Below, one piece after another: positions 20,942 to 30,128 of a stretch of 64,000 nucleotides of DNA. The notes under the pieces were generated by a model. It ran no database searches and was not told the DNA's origin. It was given only the letters and a program-made list of their open reading frames with translations. Position numbers and translations under genes: made by a program. Origin of the DNA: Paraflavitalea pollutisoli (GTDB lineage: Bacteria > Bacteroidota > Bacteroidia > Chitinophagales > Chitinophagaceae); NCBI RefSeq assembly GCF_029360705.1, contig NZ_JARKMX010000014.1:806001-870000 (forward strand), written 5' to 3'. Each line of letters opens with the position of its first letter. Position 1 is the stretch's first letter.

Positions 20942-22852
20942 TTAGTCTTTCTTTTCTTCTTCTCCCTCACCAATCAGGTCAAGCTCTACTTTCAGGTTAT
21001 CGATGATGAACTCCTGGCGTTCCTGTGTATTCTTACCCATGTAATATTCCAGCAACTGCTGAATGTGCTCGCCCTGTTCGATGATCACGGGTTCCTTGCG
21101 CATGTCTACACCGATGAAACGGGCAAACTCGTCGGGTGAGATCTCTCCCAAACCTTTGAAGCGCGTGATCTCGGGTTTGGCGCCGAGTTTCTTCATGGCT
21201 TTCTGTTTCTCTACCTCGTCGTAACAATAGATCGTCTCTTGTTTGTTACGTACACGGAACAAAGGCGTCTCGAGGATGTATACGTGTCCGTTCTTTACCA
21301 GGTCGGGGAAGAACTGCAGGAAGAAGGTCATCAGCAGCAGGCGGATGTGCATCCCGTCAACATCAGCATCGGTAGCGATGACGATATTGTTAAAGCGCAA
21401 TCCTTCGTATCCTTCTTCGATATTAAGAGCGTGTTGCAGCAGGTTGAACTCTTCGTTTTCGTAAACCACTTTTTTGGTAAGACCAAAACAGTTGAGTGGT
21501 TTACCGCGCAAGCTGAATACCGCTTGTGTTTCTACGCTGCGTGCCTTGGTGATGGAACCGCTCGCTGAATCACCTTCGGTAATAAAAATGGTGCTTTCCT
21601 TTTGCTTCTCGAGTACCTTATCCTTGTCTTTGCCGGTGGCTTCGTCATTGAGGTGGTAACGGCAGTCACGCAGCTTGCGGTTGTGCAGGTTAGCTTTCTT
21701 GGCGCGCTCGTTGGCCAGTTTCTTGATACCGGCCAGTTCCTTGCGTTCACGCTCACTCTGCTCGATCCGTTTCTTCAACGCTTCGGCTGTAGTAGGATTG
21801 CGGTGCAGGAAGTTGTCGAGCTCCTTCATGAGGAAGTCACTGATGAAGTTCCGCATCGTAGGGCCGTTTTCAAACACCACCTGCGAGCCAAGTTTGGTCT
21901 TGGTCTGGCTTTCGAATACGGGCTCCTGTACACGGACAGAGACGGCGGCGCAAATAGAACCACGGATATCAGCCGCATCATAGTCTTTCTTGAAGAACTC
22001 GCGGATGGTCTTTACAAACCCTTCGCGGAAGGCCGCCAGGTGTGTACCGCCCTGGGTGGTATACTGGCCATTGACGAACGAGTAGTATTCTTCTCCGTAT
22101 TGATTTTCGTGGGTGATGGCTACTTCGATATCTTCTCCCTTGAGGTGAATAACGGGGTAGCGCAATTCATCTTCATTGGTCTTCCGTTGCAGGAGGTCGA
22201 GCAGACCGTTCTTGCTCACGTATTTCTTCCCATTGAAGTTGATAACGAGCCCCGCGTTGAGGTAGCAGTAGTTCCACAATTGTCCGTCGAGGTATTCGGG
22301 GATGTAGTGGAAATTCTTGAAGATCGTGTCATCGGGAATAAAGGATACCATGGTACCGTTTTCCTCGGTGGTTTTTGCTTCCTTGTGTTCTTTGGAAAGT
22401 ACACCCCGTTCAAATTCGGCCGTCTTTTCTTTTCCTTCGCGGTAAGCGGTCACTTTGAAGTAGTTGCTGAGGGCGTTGACCGCCTTGGTACCCACCCCGT
22501 TCAATCCGACGCTCTTCTGGAAGGCTTTGCTGTCGTATTTGGCGCCCGTATTGATCTTGCTCACTACGTCGACCACTTTGCCCAGGGGGATACCCCGGCC
22601 ATAGTCGCGTATGGTCACGGTTTTATCTTCGATCTTGATCTCGACGTTTTTACCATAGCCCATGGTGTGCTCATCGATACAGTTATCGATCACTTCTTTT
22701 ATTAATACATAGATACCGTCATCCGGACTACTGCCATCGCCGAGTTTCCCGATGTACATACCGGGTCGGAGACGGATGTGTTCGCGCCAATCGAGGCTTC
22801 GGATCGAGTCTTCGGTGTATTCAAACAGGTTGCTGTCTTTTTCTTTTGCCAT
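20942..22852 (-). CDS. parE: DNA topoisomerase IV subunit B (ParE-type)
   Basis: This 636-residue ATPase subunit pairs with ParC. The GHKL ATPase domain shows [13 protein letters not shown] (Mg/ATP), DYGRGIPLG and [14 protein letters not shown]. The transducer carries the QTKTKL loop. The TOPRIM domain has [10 protein letters not shown] near residue 420 and [10 protein letters not shown]. It lacks the long insertion found in gammaproteobacterial GyrB, and the length fits ParE. The start at 22852 (MAKEKDSN) replaces a TTG three codons earlier. It is the first gene of a five-gene operon ending in parC. Confidence 0.92.
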   Translation of the reverse strand: MAKEKDSNLFEYTEDSIRSLDWREHIRLRPGMYIGKLGDGSSPDDGIYVLIKEVIDNCIDEHTMGYGKNVEIKIEDKTVTIRDYGRGIPLGKVVDVVSKINTGAKYDSKAFQKSVGLNGVGTKAVNALSNYFKVTAYREGKEKTAEFERGVLSKEHKEAKTTEENGTMVSFIPDDTIFKNFHYIPEYLDGQLWNYCYLNAGLVINFNGKKYVSKNGLLDLLQRKTNEDELRYPVIHLKGEDIEVAITHENQYGEEYYSFVNGQYTTQGGTHLAAFREGFVKTIREFFKKDYDAADIRGSICAAVSVRVQEPVFESQTKTKLGSQVVFENGPTMRNFISDFLMKELDNFLHRNPTTAEALKKRIEQSERERKELAGIKKLANERAKKANLHNRKLRDCRYHLNDEATGKDKDKVLEKQKESTIFITEGDSASGSITKARSVETQAVFSLRGKPLNCFGLTKKVVYENEEFNLLQHALNIEEGYEGLRFNNIVIATDADVDGMHIRLLLMTFFLQFFPDLVKNGHVYILETPLFRVRNKQETIYCYDEVEKQKAMKKLGAKPEITRFKGLGEISPDEFARFIGVDMRKEPVIIEQGEHIQQLLEYYMGKNTQERQEFIIDNLKVELDLIGEGEEEKKD

Positions 22853-22942
22853 TCTATACAATATTGGTTATCAAGGGAATCCATTACCTGTCTCCGTTCA
22901 ATCCGGGGTAGGCAATCCCCTGCTCCCTATTTCAGGAACGGG

Positions 22943-22950
22943 CAAATATA
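22943..22950 (-). promoter_or_regulatory. -7 promoter box for the parE-parC operon
   Basis: The minus-strand sequence TATATTTG is a perfect TAnnTTTG match, about 90 bp upstream of the parE ATG. It sits at the edge of the repeat-bearing non-coding region. Confidence 0.65.
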
Positions 22951-23037
22951 GGAAAAGCGCGTCAGAAGGAGCCGGACGGAAATATTAACGATTTGTGGAA
23001 AAAAGGACTTGACGATGAACTACTTGCAACAGGACCC

Positions 23038-23235
23038 GGATGGCGGGAAGCTGCCGGAAAGCGTGTCCGGTAAGGGCGGAGTGTACGCGGAGTGGGTGCG
23101 TACTGTATGCGGACTACTCCAGAAATGGACCGGGATAGTTCGGGACTGTACCAGGACTATACAGGGGTTTAGTACATTCTCAGTGCATTCCCTGTGCACT
23201 ACCAGAGCATTACCAGTACACTACCCGTACGGTTG
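23038..23235. repeat. Degenerate 11-bp tandem repeat block, about 18 units
   Basis: Cutting the sequence every 11 bases from 23038 lines up related units. Examples are TGTACGCGGAG (23082), TGTATGCGGAC (23104), AGTTCGGGACT (23137) and GTACCAGGACT (23148). The clearest run is 23170-23235, with CAGTGCATTCC, CTGTGCACTAC, CAGAGCATTAC and CAGTACACTAC in exact 11-base register. The consensus drifts along the block. Because 11 is not a multiple of 3, the pattern does not come from a protein repeat; it equals about one DNA helical turn. Confidence 0.7.
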
Positions 23236-23403
23236 CCGCCCATGTGCCTCGTCCTGTCTTGTCCTAAAATAGCTATACGCGTGAATAATTGGTCCTGGTG
23301 GGGACTGTACCCCTGCGTAGGCCGACTGCGAAATTGTCCAATTTAATGCCAGATAGCATGCTATTCAAACACAGTGTAAAGACAAATCAAAGACACTTTT
23401 GTT

Positions 23404-23470
23404 TTGTGTTTGCTGTGCGTTTGATCTGTGTTTGATGTGTGATTGATGTGTGTTTGATCTGTGTTTCATG
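23404..23470. repeat. Second 11-bp tandem repeat block (TGTGTTTGATS family)
   Basis: Four clean consecutive units, TGTGTTTGATG, TGTGATTGATG, TGTGTTTGATC and TGTGTTTCATG, are preceded by two irregular ones (TGTGTTTGC and a 13-base copy). The sequence differs from the upstream block, but the 11-base period is the same. Confidence 0.8.
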
Positions 23471-23635
23471 CGAAAAAATCTCTGTAAAGCATTTTAAATG
23501 AACCTATTAGGTGCACACCAAAAGTACAAATCGCGAAATTGACGGTTTAATACGTTAATAATCACTCCATTAGAAAAAATATTTGTTCACCGACAGCAGA
23601 CAGACCACTGCCCGCCCTACCGCGCACCAACAAAA

Positions 23636-23664
23636 AACCCGGCTGCTGGTCGGCAAGCCGGGTT
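23636..23664 (-). terminator. Terminator of the M43 metalloprotease gene
   Basis: AACCCGGC and GCCGGGTT form an 8-bp stem with a 13-nt loop. On the minus strand it is followed by TTTTTTG. It lies 23 bp past the stop codon at 23687. Confidence 0.75.
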
Positions 23665-23686
23665 GGAATATTACATAGATAACCAA

Positions 23687-25837
23687 TTACCTGATCTTCA
23701 TTACTTTGTGAACCGTCGTCTTATCTCCCAGCACAATCCGGACCGTGTACAAGCCACTGGCGTAGGCGCTGAGGTCAAAATCAATGCGGGTTCCGGCGTT
23801 GTTGCTGAAGCGGCGCTCGGCCACCTTCTGGCCGGCCATATTATAGATGGATATCGACTTCAGATTGTTCGGGTTCGGGTAAAACTGAACGCTCAGAGCC
23901 CCGCTGGTGGGATTGGGCGTTACCAGGATGCCTTTGTCTTTCAGGTTGGGATTGATCACTACCTTATAAAGATTGATGTCGTCGAGGTAGATATTGTTCT
24001 CAAACTGCGAATTGTTGAGGAATGCCAGGAGCAGGGGCCCTTTATTGATGTAGGCAGTCAGGTTGACTGAATCCTTGCGCCATTCGGCCGCCGTGGGCAC
24101 GAATGAATTGGTCACCGCGGTACGACGGGTTACCAGGTTCTCACCCCATTTCTTGTAAAGACTGGTATAAGTGGCCCCGCAATCCGTGCTGATGAGCACC
24201 TGGAGGGTATCCCATACATTGCCAGGTGTGGCAAGATCCGATTGCACGGCTGCAGCCACCTGGAAAGAGACGAAGGCGGAATCAGCCGAAGCGATGTTCA
24301 CCAGCGGCATCCGCAGGTAATCGAGCGGGCCATTTTGCTGGTAGTCGAGGTTGCGGATCACTACGGAAGCATTGCCGGTTTTGGCGACACCGGTCACCCG
24401 TTCCCAGGTGAGCGCGGCGTCCGGATTCACGATATCCCAACCTGCAGGCGGAAAGGCAGCCCCTTCAAAACCTTCTGTGATGGGCGGATCTACTGGTGGA
24501 TTGTATTCAAAATTGGTGGTGAGGGTATCATTGGTCCGCTCTCCATCGATACTGCCGTTGGGCTCGGCTACATAGATCTTCAGGGTATGTTTACCCGCAG
24601 TGGTCGTGAGGTTGCTCAACGTGACGATGGTGGAAGCCTGGCTGGCCAACGAGCCTGTCCAGGCGGTTCGTACCGGTGCGGCTCCGTCAATACTGGCGTA
24701 GATACCGGCGGTAGTAAGCCGTTGTGCCCCCAGGTTACGCAGCGTAATGGTAGGCGTGAAGGAAGGAGCACAAATCCTGGCCACCGGGTTATCGATGCTA
24801 CGCAGCGATGCATTCAGGTTGATGAGGGGTATCGGATCTGCACCATTCGAAGTCAGCAGGGAAGCCCGGTTCACCATCAGGGCCGTCTGCATCCTGGCCA
24901 CTTGTAGTTTGGTAAACATGACCATGCAGGCATCGTTGGTATAATCCATGAAGTTCTGGTACATGATACCGGGTGCGGTGGTGGTACAGTTATCGGTTAC
25001 TACGCCCTGGGGGCACCCACCGGAGGCATCCGCCTGGTTGGGCGTGTCAGCGATCTCATCGGTGCCGGCACAGGAACCTTTCGCATCATCACCCCAGATA
25101 TGGTAGAGGAAAAAGTAGTGTCCTGTTTCATGCACCAGCGTGCGGCCTTTGTTGTAGGGCGACAAGCTGCCACCCGGTACCGAGCTGTATTGTACCACGA
25201 CCCCTTGCTCAGCTGTCACACTACCGCCAGGAAAGGTGGCATATCCAAGTATTCCCCCGCTGAGGTTGATCAGCCATATATTGAGGTACCGGGAAGGATC
25301 CCAGGCATCCATGCCTCCTTTGGCTGCATACTTGGGCGAATTATCGGTATAGGCATAGCTTGCCTGTGTCGTTGTTTTGCGGTTGATACCGGTGGTAGGT
25401 TCATCGTTGGGGGTACGCTGGGCGATCCTGAACTGGATCTTCGCTTTGCCAAACAAGGATTTGAAGGCAGCCGGAATTTTGCTGGAGTCTGCATTGAGGC
25501 CCGCAAAATCGATATTGAGGGTATCGAGTTGCGCTTTGATCTGCGCATCGGTCACCAGGCTGGTATTCGTGAGCAGCACATGAAATACGACCGGCACATA
25601 GAGGGTGTCGGCTTGCGTACCCAGCAGTTGCACGTCTTCCCGGGCAGTGATCCCCTGCCGCATCTGGCGGGTGGTTTGCTCATATTGAGCTTTCAGGGCA
25701 GGATAACGCTCCAGGTTTTGTTGCAACAAGGGTACGGAGGCACAGCGTTCGACGGCCACTTTGAGCTGCGCATAAACCGGACTACCCAATACGATCAAAA
25801 TTGCTAAAGCCAGTAAGAATCGGTTGGCGGCCAACAT
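23687..25837 (-). CDS. M43-family zinc metalloprotease with T9SS C-terminal sorting domain
   Basis: This 716-residue secreted protease has a signal peptide (LLALAILIVLGSPVYAQ). The pappalysin-type catalytic domain (about 60-330) carries HETGHYFFLYHIWGDD, the zinc-binding HExxH with a third His, and a downstream FMDYTNDACMVMFT Met-turn region. The usual Gly in HExxHxxGxxH is Phe here. A CARDB-like adhesion domain follows (about 340-450), then a jelly-roll/MAM-like domain (about 460-620, starting GFEGAAFPPAGW). The last ~80 residues are a type A sorting domain (VTPNPTSGALSVQF, ending VHKVMKIR), which directs export by the type IX system and anchoring at the cell surface. Monocistronic. Confidence 0.9.
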   Translation of the reverse strand: MLAANRFLLALAILIVLGSPVYAQLKVAVERCASVPLLQQNLERYPALKAQYEQTTRQMRQGITAREDVQLLGTQADTLYVPVVFHVLLTNTSLVTDAQIKAQLDTLNIDFAGLNADSSKIPAAFKSLFGKAKIQFRIAQRTPNDEPTTGINRKTTTQASYAYTDNSPKYAAKGGMDAWDPSRYLNIWLINLSGGILGYATFPGGSVTAEQGVVVQYSSVPGGSLSPYNKGRTLVHETGHYFFLYHIWGDDAKGSCAGTDEIADTPNQADASGGCPQGVVTDNCTTTAPGIMYQNFMDYTNDACMVMFTKLQVARMQTALMVNRASLLTSNGADPIPLINLNASLRSIDNPVARICAPSFTPTITLRNLGAQRLTTAGIYASIDGAAPVRTAWTGSLASQASTIVTLSNLTTTAGKHTLKIYVAEPNGSIDGERTNDTLTTNFEYNPPVDPPITEGFEGAAFPPAGWDIVNPDAALTWERVTGVAKTGNASVVIRNLDYQQNGPLDYLRMPLVNIASADSAFVSFQVAAAVQSDLATPGNVWDTLQVLISTDCGATYTSLYKKWGENLVTRRTAVTNSFVPTAAEWRKDSVNLTAYINKGPLLLAFLNNSQFENNIYLDDINLYKVVINPNLKDKGILVTPNPTSGALSVQFYPNPNNLKSISIYNMAGQKVAERRFSNNAGTRIDFDLSAYASGLYTVRIVLGDKTTVHKVMKIR

Positions 25838-26675
25838 GCTATTGTATTTAAGTGTACTACGTATCCTGGCTCAAAACTGTTGGCTGCCGGGGACTAAAAT
25901 AGAGGGAATAGGGTATTTTATCTGCCAGCCTGCTTTTTGAGGGTACCAGTTTATTCCCACAAATTAATGAATTAGGAAAACTCCGTGACCAATTAACCGG
26001 TGAGGCGGCTGAATTTACCGTCAGAATGGCCAGGAGCTGCCTACCCTGGCCTGTTCGGCTGCATGCTGACCTATTGAATAATATGTTAGGGCGTGCAATT
26101 GCTTTTTTTATTGAAAGCACAGATATTCCTTAACCCGGAACGCACCGAAGGCCGCTACCATTTATTTCCATTAATCATTTTATAAGCAGCGTGTGCCTAT
26201 ACCCGATACAGGCATTATGGGTTTTGAACAATAGCCACGTTGCCTGTAACATCGATACCACTATCTCCTACCGCTACTGAAGCAGGTGATAAAAATCGGC
26301 TTCACATTAAAATGGTTTAATGCCCGAAACGAAATGCAAGCATGGTCAGTCTATTTATGCGTGGATGTTTGACAGCGTGAAGTTTGGATGGATATTCTAT
26401 TCGATGAGCAAGAGCGAAAGCTTCACTCTTCACTGATTGTGTAGACTTTATTGCTCATTAGCTGATCAGGTCAAATGGCTCAACATTAAAACAATTGTGC
26501 CATGAAACCCAGTGCTGTAGCTAGATCCGGACAAATACTTGTTAAAATATTTTTTGTTAGAGCGTGGAGATTATGGCATAGTACTTGAATAGACAATGAT
26601 AACCCCGACACACCAACTAACCGTAAGGCTTCTTTATTTAGTAACCATTTTTATTAACCTATAATTGTACATTGT
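25838..26675. other. 838-bp non-coding region, nothing recognised
   Basis: Short frames occur on both strands (for example 25857-26120 minus) but none has a convincing start, signal or composition. TATTTTAG near 25895 on the minus strand may be the metalloprotease -7 box. An imperfect inverted repeat, AAGAGCGAA/TTCACTCTT, lies near 26410. The rightward small-protein gene at 26676 is preceded by AT-rich DNA without a clear promoter match. Confidence 0.4.
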
Positions 26676-26999
26676 ATGAAAAGCATCAAAGCAAGATTGG
26701 TAGGCTTTAGCATCGTAGCGGCTACCGCAGGTTTATTCGCATTCACAGCTGTTCAAACTGGTTCTGTTAAGGGTACTGTATCACCCGCCGACGGCGCGGT
26801 ACGTGCATGGGCTCTGTCTGGCACGGACACACTGAAAGCGACTATCGATAAAGGTGCGTTTGAAATTACCGGCGCAAAGGCTGGCACTTACCGCGTAATC
26901 ATCGAGGCTAAGCCACCTTACAAGAACGCTGCGAAGGATGGTGTAACCGTTGTTGATGGTCAACCTACAGACATCGGCGAAATCAAACTGGAACAATAG
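26676..26999 (+). CDS. Small exported protein with carboxypeptidase-regulatory-like fold
   Basis: This 107-residue protein has a signal peptide (basic MKSIKAR, hydrophobic LVGFSIVAATAGLFAFTA). The mature ~80 residues read as one Ig-like/CarboxypepD_reg-type beta-sandwich: GSVKGTVSPADGAVRAWAL, then GAFEITGAKAGTYRVIIEA and a closing GQPTDIGEIKLEQ. Domains like this usually occur as parts of TonB receptors or proteases; here it stands alone. The partner and role are unknown. It is monocistronic with a strong terminator 33 bp downstream. Confidence 0.8.
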   Translation: MKSIKARLVGFSIVAATAGLFAFTAVQTGSVKGTVSPADGAVRAWALSGTDTLKATIDKGAFEITGAKAGTYRVIIEAKPPYKNAAKDGVTVVDGQPTDIGEIKLEQ

Positions 27000-27031
27000 T
27001 CTATTATTACTCATAGTTATTGATCCTTAAC

Positions 27032-27078
27032 AGCACACCATGGCCGGGAGAAATCCCGCACCATGGTGTGCTTTTTTT
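27032..27078 (+). terminator. Strong terminator after the small exported protein
   Basis: AGCACACCATGG and CCATGGTGTGCT form a perfect 12-bp outer stem. An inner stem CGGGA/TCCCG closes a gaaa tetraloop, and a seven-T run follows. The next gene's promoter begins 7 bp beyond. Confidence 0.9.
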
Positions 27079-27084
27079 ATCCCT

Positions 27085-27092
27085 TATCTTTG
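27085..27092 (+). promoter_or_regulatory. -7 promoter box for the ModF-like ATPase gene
   Basis: TATCTTTG is a perfect TAnnTTTG match, 16 bp before the ATG at 27109. It therefore rules out the longer frame that would start at 27040 inside the terminator. Confidence 0.7.
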
Positions 27093-27108
27093 CCGGCCTA
27101 AATCGGGG

Positions 27109-28572
27109 ATGTATATGCAAGGATCATTATTACAACTGGACCAGGTATCGGTTAAACTCGGCGCTCAGCAGGTACTTAAAAATATTAATCTCACCATACT
27201 GCCCGGTCAACACTGGGCCATTACCGGCGAATCGGGTAGCGGCAAATCTGTGTTGGTGCATACACTAACCGGACGGCATTTTTACAGCGGGCATATTCAC
27301 GCCGCTTTCGGTACCCCGGAAACCTTTCACCACCAGATCATCGTGGTAGAGCAACAACATCGCTTTAAGGACCTCACCAACCGAAGCGATTTTTATTACC
27401 AGCAACGTTTCAATTCTTTCGATGCTGAAAGGACTGCTACCGTAGCTCAATTGTTATCGGAATACATTTCTTCGGAAAATCAGACGGAAGCCGATCAGTG
27501 GATTGGCTTATTACAAATTGGCCGGCTTTTGCAGGAACCATTGATCCAATTGTCGAATGGCGAAAACAAAAGACTGCAGCTCACGATCGCTTTATTACAA
27601 CATCCGACGGTGCTGGTACTCGACAATCCGTTTGTGGGCCTGGATGTGAATGGCCGAACGATCCTGCATGATATCCTGGGCAAGATCAGCACGACTGGTG
27701 TAACATTGATCCTTATTACCACACCCGATCAATTATCTCCCTGTATTACTCATGTGGCGACCCTCGACCATGGCGTACTGACGAGTGCGGTGCCCATCGA
27801 TCAATACGTAGCTCCTAAAGCAGTGGCACTTTCCCTGCCGGTAGAAGCTGCGTTGGCAGCGATGGCCGGCATGCAGGAAACCGATTTCGAAATGGCTATC
27901 CGTATGAACAATGTGTCGATCGCCTATGACGGAAAACATATTCTGCAAAACATCAACTGGGAAGTGAAACGTGGCGAGCGCTGGAGTGTATCGGGCCCTA
28001 ATGGTGCGGGTAAATCGACCTTGTTAAGTCTGATCACGGGCGACAATCCGCAGGCCTATGCCAATGAGATCTATCTGTTTGACAAACGCCGTGGTAGTGG
28101 AGAAAGCATCTGGGACATCAAGCGGAAGACGGGTTATGTATCGCCCGAAATGCATTTATACTTCGATTATACTGCCACCTGTTTTCAGGCGATTGCCTCC
28201 GGCCTGTTTGATACAATTGGCCTGTTTCGTCTATTGACGCCTGAGCAGGAAGCATTGGTGAACCAATGGATCTCGCTGATGCAACTGGAAGCCAAGGCGC
28301 ACCATGGCCTGACTAGACTCTCTGCGGGTGAACAGCGGTTGACCTTGCTAGCAAGGGCGCTCATCAAACACCCAGCCCTATTGATCCTCGATGAACCTTG
28401 CCAGGGTCTGGATGCTGCCCACACACAACTGTTCCGCAACCTGGTAGATGCGATCTGCGCGCAGTCGCCTACTACCCTCGTGTATGTGAGCCATTACAAA
28501 GAAGAGTTGCCTTCCTGTGTAGATAAATTCCTGGCACTGGATAAGGGGCAAGGGACGGTAACGGGGGTATAG
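27109..28572 (+). CDS. Double-ATPase ABC protein, ModF/PhrA-like
   Basis: This 487-residue protein has two ABC ATPase domains in one chain and no membrane segment. Domain 1 has Walker A GESGSGKS (residues 40-47), signature LSNGE near 148 and Walker B VLVLDNPFVGLD near 167-178, where the catalytic Glu is Asn. Domain 2 has GPNGAGKST near 296, LSAGEQ near 404 and the intact LLILDEPCQGLD near 425. This layout matches ModF (called PhrA in older literature), whose role is unclear. No permease gene is adjacent. The start is 27109 or 27115. It is convergent with the MNIO gene, with 1 bp between the stops. Confidence 0.85.
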   Translation: MYMQGSLLQLDQVSVKLGAQQVLKNINLTILPGQHWAITGESGSGKSVLVHTLTGRHFYSGHIHAAFGTPETFHHQIIVVEQQHRFKDLTNRSDFYYQQRFNSFDAERTATVAQLLSEYISSENQTEADQWIGLLQIGRLLQEPLIQLSNGENKRLQLTIALLQHPTVLVLDNPFVGLDVNGRTILHDILGKISTTGVTLILITTPDQLSPCITHVATLDHGVLTSAVPIDQYVAPKAVALSLPVEAALAAMAGMQETDFEMAIRMNNVSIAYDGKHILQNINWEVKRGERWSVSGPNGAGKSTLLSLITGDNPQAYANEIYLFDKRRGSGESIWDIKRKTGYVSPEMHLYFDYTATCFQAIASGLFDTIGLFRLLTPEQEALVNQWISLMQLEAKAHHGLTRLSAGEQRLTLLARALIKHPALLILDEPCQGLDAAHTQLFRNLVDAICAQSPTTLVYVSHYKEELPSCVDKFLALDKGQGTVTGV

Positions 28573-28573
28573 G

Positions 28574-30124
28574 CTAGTGCACTACTGCCTGGTGATGAAA
28601 CTTGTTTTCGAGGATGCCTTCACCGCCTTCTACAGCCAATTCATAATTACCTTCGAAGATCTGGTGTGGTTTGCGACCTTCTGCCAAAGCCTTCATAAAC
28701 GAGAGGGGGTCAAACGGGAAATTAACTATTCTGTCCTGTCCGTCGAGCAAGGTCATGGTATAGGCCTTTTCAAAATTAATCACCTCTTGCAGTCCGATCA
28801 CGTCAATGCTCATATCTTGTATGTATCGGATGAAGTTAGCTCCTTCCGTAGAAGCAAATGGTTCCGGTGGCGCCGTCTTCCAGAAATCGACCAACAGTTT
28901 TTCGTATTCCTCAACGCCCAAATAGATCATCAGCAGCCTTGCCGTATACCGGTAACTTTCGGACACCATCGAAGCACGGAACGTTTGTATCAGTTCTTTG
29001 ATGAGTTCTATTGCCGGATCGTTCTTCACCGATTCCCAGGGACAATGGATGGGCTGATCTACCACCAGGGCAGCCAGCACATCTTCCCACTCGGCGGGTG
29101 TAACAGTACAGATATCGATGGAGTGCTGGGATGCAGATGACTGCATCGCATGACCGCCCTCCTTCTGAGCCGTTGCCTGGGCATTATCGCCAACGGCACT
29201 AAAAGCACTCGTTGCCCTATCACTTTGTATTGTTATCCCCGCAACTGCCCGTTTTCTTCTTTTCCGCCTCTCCCAGATACGGTTCAATTGCTCGAGGTCG
29301 TGTTGCAGCAAACCATTGTTCAGATCGCTGAGGTAATCCGGGAATATCTCGAAGATCATAGCGCCGAGGTTGGGCAGTTGCGGCACCAGCGCTGCTGCAA
29401 CGTCCAGCAGGTTGTCGGGAATCTTACCACTGTGTGCATCGATGTAAAAGTTACCCCGCATCTTGCCACCGGCTACGTGTATCTCCACTACCCGCTCGAG
29501 GGGAATCTCAGCCAGAAAGTCTTGCATCGACTGCCGGCCATTGAGTTGGTTGGTGAGCAGGTTGTGCAGGTCGAGTAAGATGCCGCAATCCGCCTGTTCA
29601 ACCACATGGCGCATAAACAGGCCATCATGGATATGACCAGGTATGGTGCGCAGGTAATTGACACCGGTTTCTACTGCGATGGGTATTGGCACCTGGCGCT
29701 GCATGCTGTTGATGGTTTGCACAGCAGCCTCCACACCAGCGGGCGTTTGTAATGGAGGCAACATATAGTTGGTCACAAAGTCGCGCCCTTCATAGGTAGC
29801 TTTATTGAAACTCAAATGCTCGCTCATCCAGGGTACACCAAGCGCTTCTATCATGGTATGGTGTAAGGGATACTCCACCGGATCTGGCAATCGCGAGCCA
29901 CCGACCGGAAAACCGATGCTGTGCATCAGTTTGTGGTAAGGCAGGTTTTGTATCTTTTTCAGGGTTACCTGATCGATCGCATACTGATTGGTGGAAGGAT
30001 CGGGTTGTATCCAGTGTGTTTGAGGTTCTATTTCCAATACCTGTATCAGACCCGTGTACTTTTCCAACACGCGGTCCAATACAGGATGGTAGGTCAGACC
30101 TATACCTAGTTCAGGTATTTTCAT
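28574..30124 (-). CDS. DUF692/MNIO iron oxygenase fused to an HvfC/DUF2063-like domain
   Basis: This is a 516-residue protein. Residues 1-285 are a DUF692 TIM barrel (multinuclear non-heme iron oxidative enzyme, the family of MbnB and TglH that rewrites Cys or Asp in peptides). Likely iron ligands are visible: His103 in SEHLSF, Glu152 in VETGVNY, Asp185/His187 in DLHNLL, His216 in EIHVAGG, Asp229/His231 in YIDAHS and Glu259 in FEIFPD. A basic, low-complexity linker (286-335) leads to a ~165-residue domain with IYLGVEEYEKLLVDFW, PPEPFASTEGANFIRYI and GLQEVINFEKAY. This order resembles the DUF2063/HvfC partner, which normally is a separate peptide-binding protein. It lies 4 bp after the candidate precursor gene. 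The barrel is a confident call; the C-terminal assignment is inference from pattern. Confidence 0.9.
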   Translation of the reverse strand: MKIPELGIGLTYHPVLDRVLEKYTGLIQVLEIEPQTHWIQPDPSTNQYAIDQVTLKKIQNLPYHKLMHSIGFPVGGSRLPDPVEYPLHHTMIEALGVPWMSEHLSFNKATYEGRDFVTNYMLPPLQTPAGVEAAVQTINSMQRQVPIPIAVETGVNYLRTIPGHIHDGLFMRHVVEQADCGILLDLHNLLTNQLNGRQSMQDFLAEIPLERVVEIHVAGGKMRGNFYIDAHSGKIPDNLLDVAAALVPQLPNLGAMIFEIFPDYLSDLNNGLLQHDLEQLNRIWERRKRRKRAVAGITIQSDRATSAFSAVGDNAQATAQKEGGHAMQSSASQHSIDICTVTPAEWEDVLAALVVDQPIHCPWESVKNDPAIELIKELIQTFRASMVSESYRYTARLLMIYLGVEEYEKLLVDFWKTAPPEPFASTEGANFIRYIQDMSIDVIGLQEVINFEKAYTMTLLDGQDRIVNFPFDPLSFMKALAEGRKPHQIFEGNYELAVEGGEGILENKFHHQAVVH

Positions 30125-30128
30125 ACGT

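Larger units (their letters stand above)
22853..23686. other. 834-bp non-coding region with 11-bp periodic repeats
   Basis: No credible gene lies between the parE start and the metalloprotease stop. The region holds the parE promoter, two blocks of degenerate 11-bp repeats (23038-23235 and 23404-23470, listed separately), a 12-bp palindrome ATAGCATGCTAT at 23353-23364, and the metalloprotease terminator. A short frame at 23009-23272 is a by-product of the repeats. Confidence 0.6.

Noticed and set aside
23009-23272. 87-codon open frame in the parE upstream region
   Set aside because: It begins at a TTG and spans the 11-bp repeats; composition (runs of C, R, T, S) has no protein-like pattern, and the periodicity is 11, not a multiple of 3.
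23353-23364. 12-bp palindrome ATAGCATGCTAT as an operator
   Set aside because: Isolated, distant from any start codon on its downstream side, and short palindromes of this AT-rich type arise by chance.
23404-23470. Possible CRISPR array
   Set aside because: Units are 11 bp, directly adjacent and degenerate; there are no spacers and no cas genes.
25857-26120. 87-codon minus-strand frame upstream of the metalloprotease
   Set aside because: No signal, motif or promoter; it overlaps the likely promoter region of the metalloprotease gene.
26321-26440. Short plus-strand frame (about 38 codons) in the 26-kb gap
   Set aside because: Too short, no recognisable ribosome-binding site or promoter, no similarity pattern I recognise.
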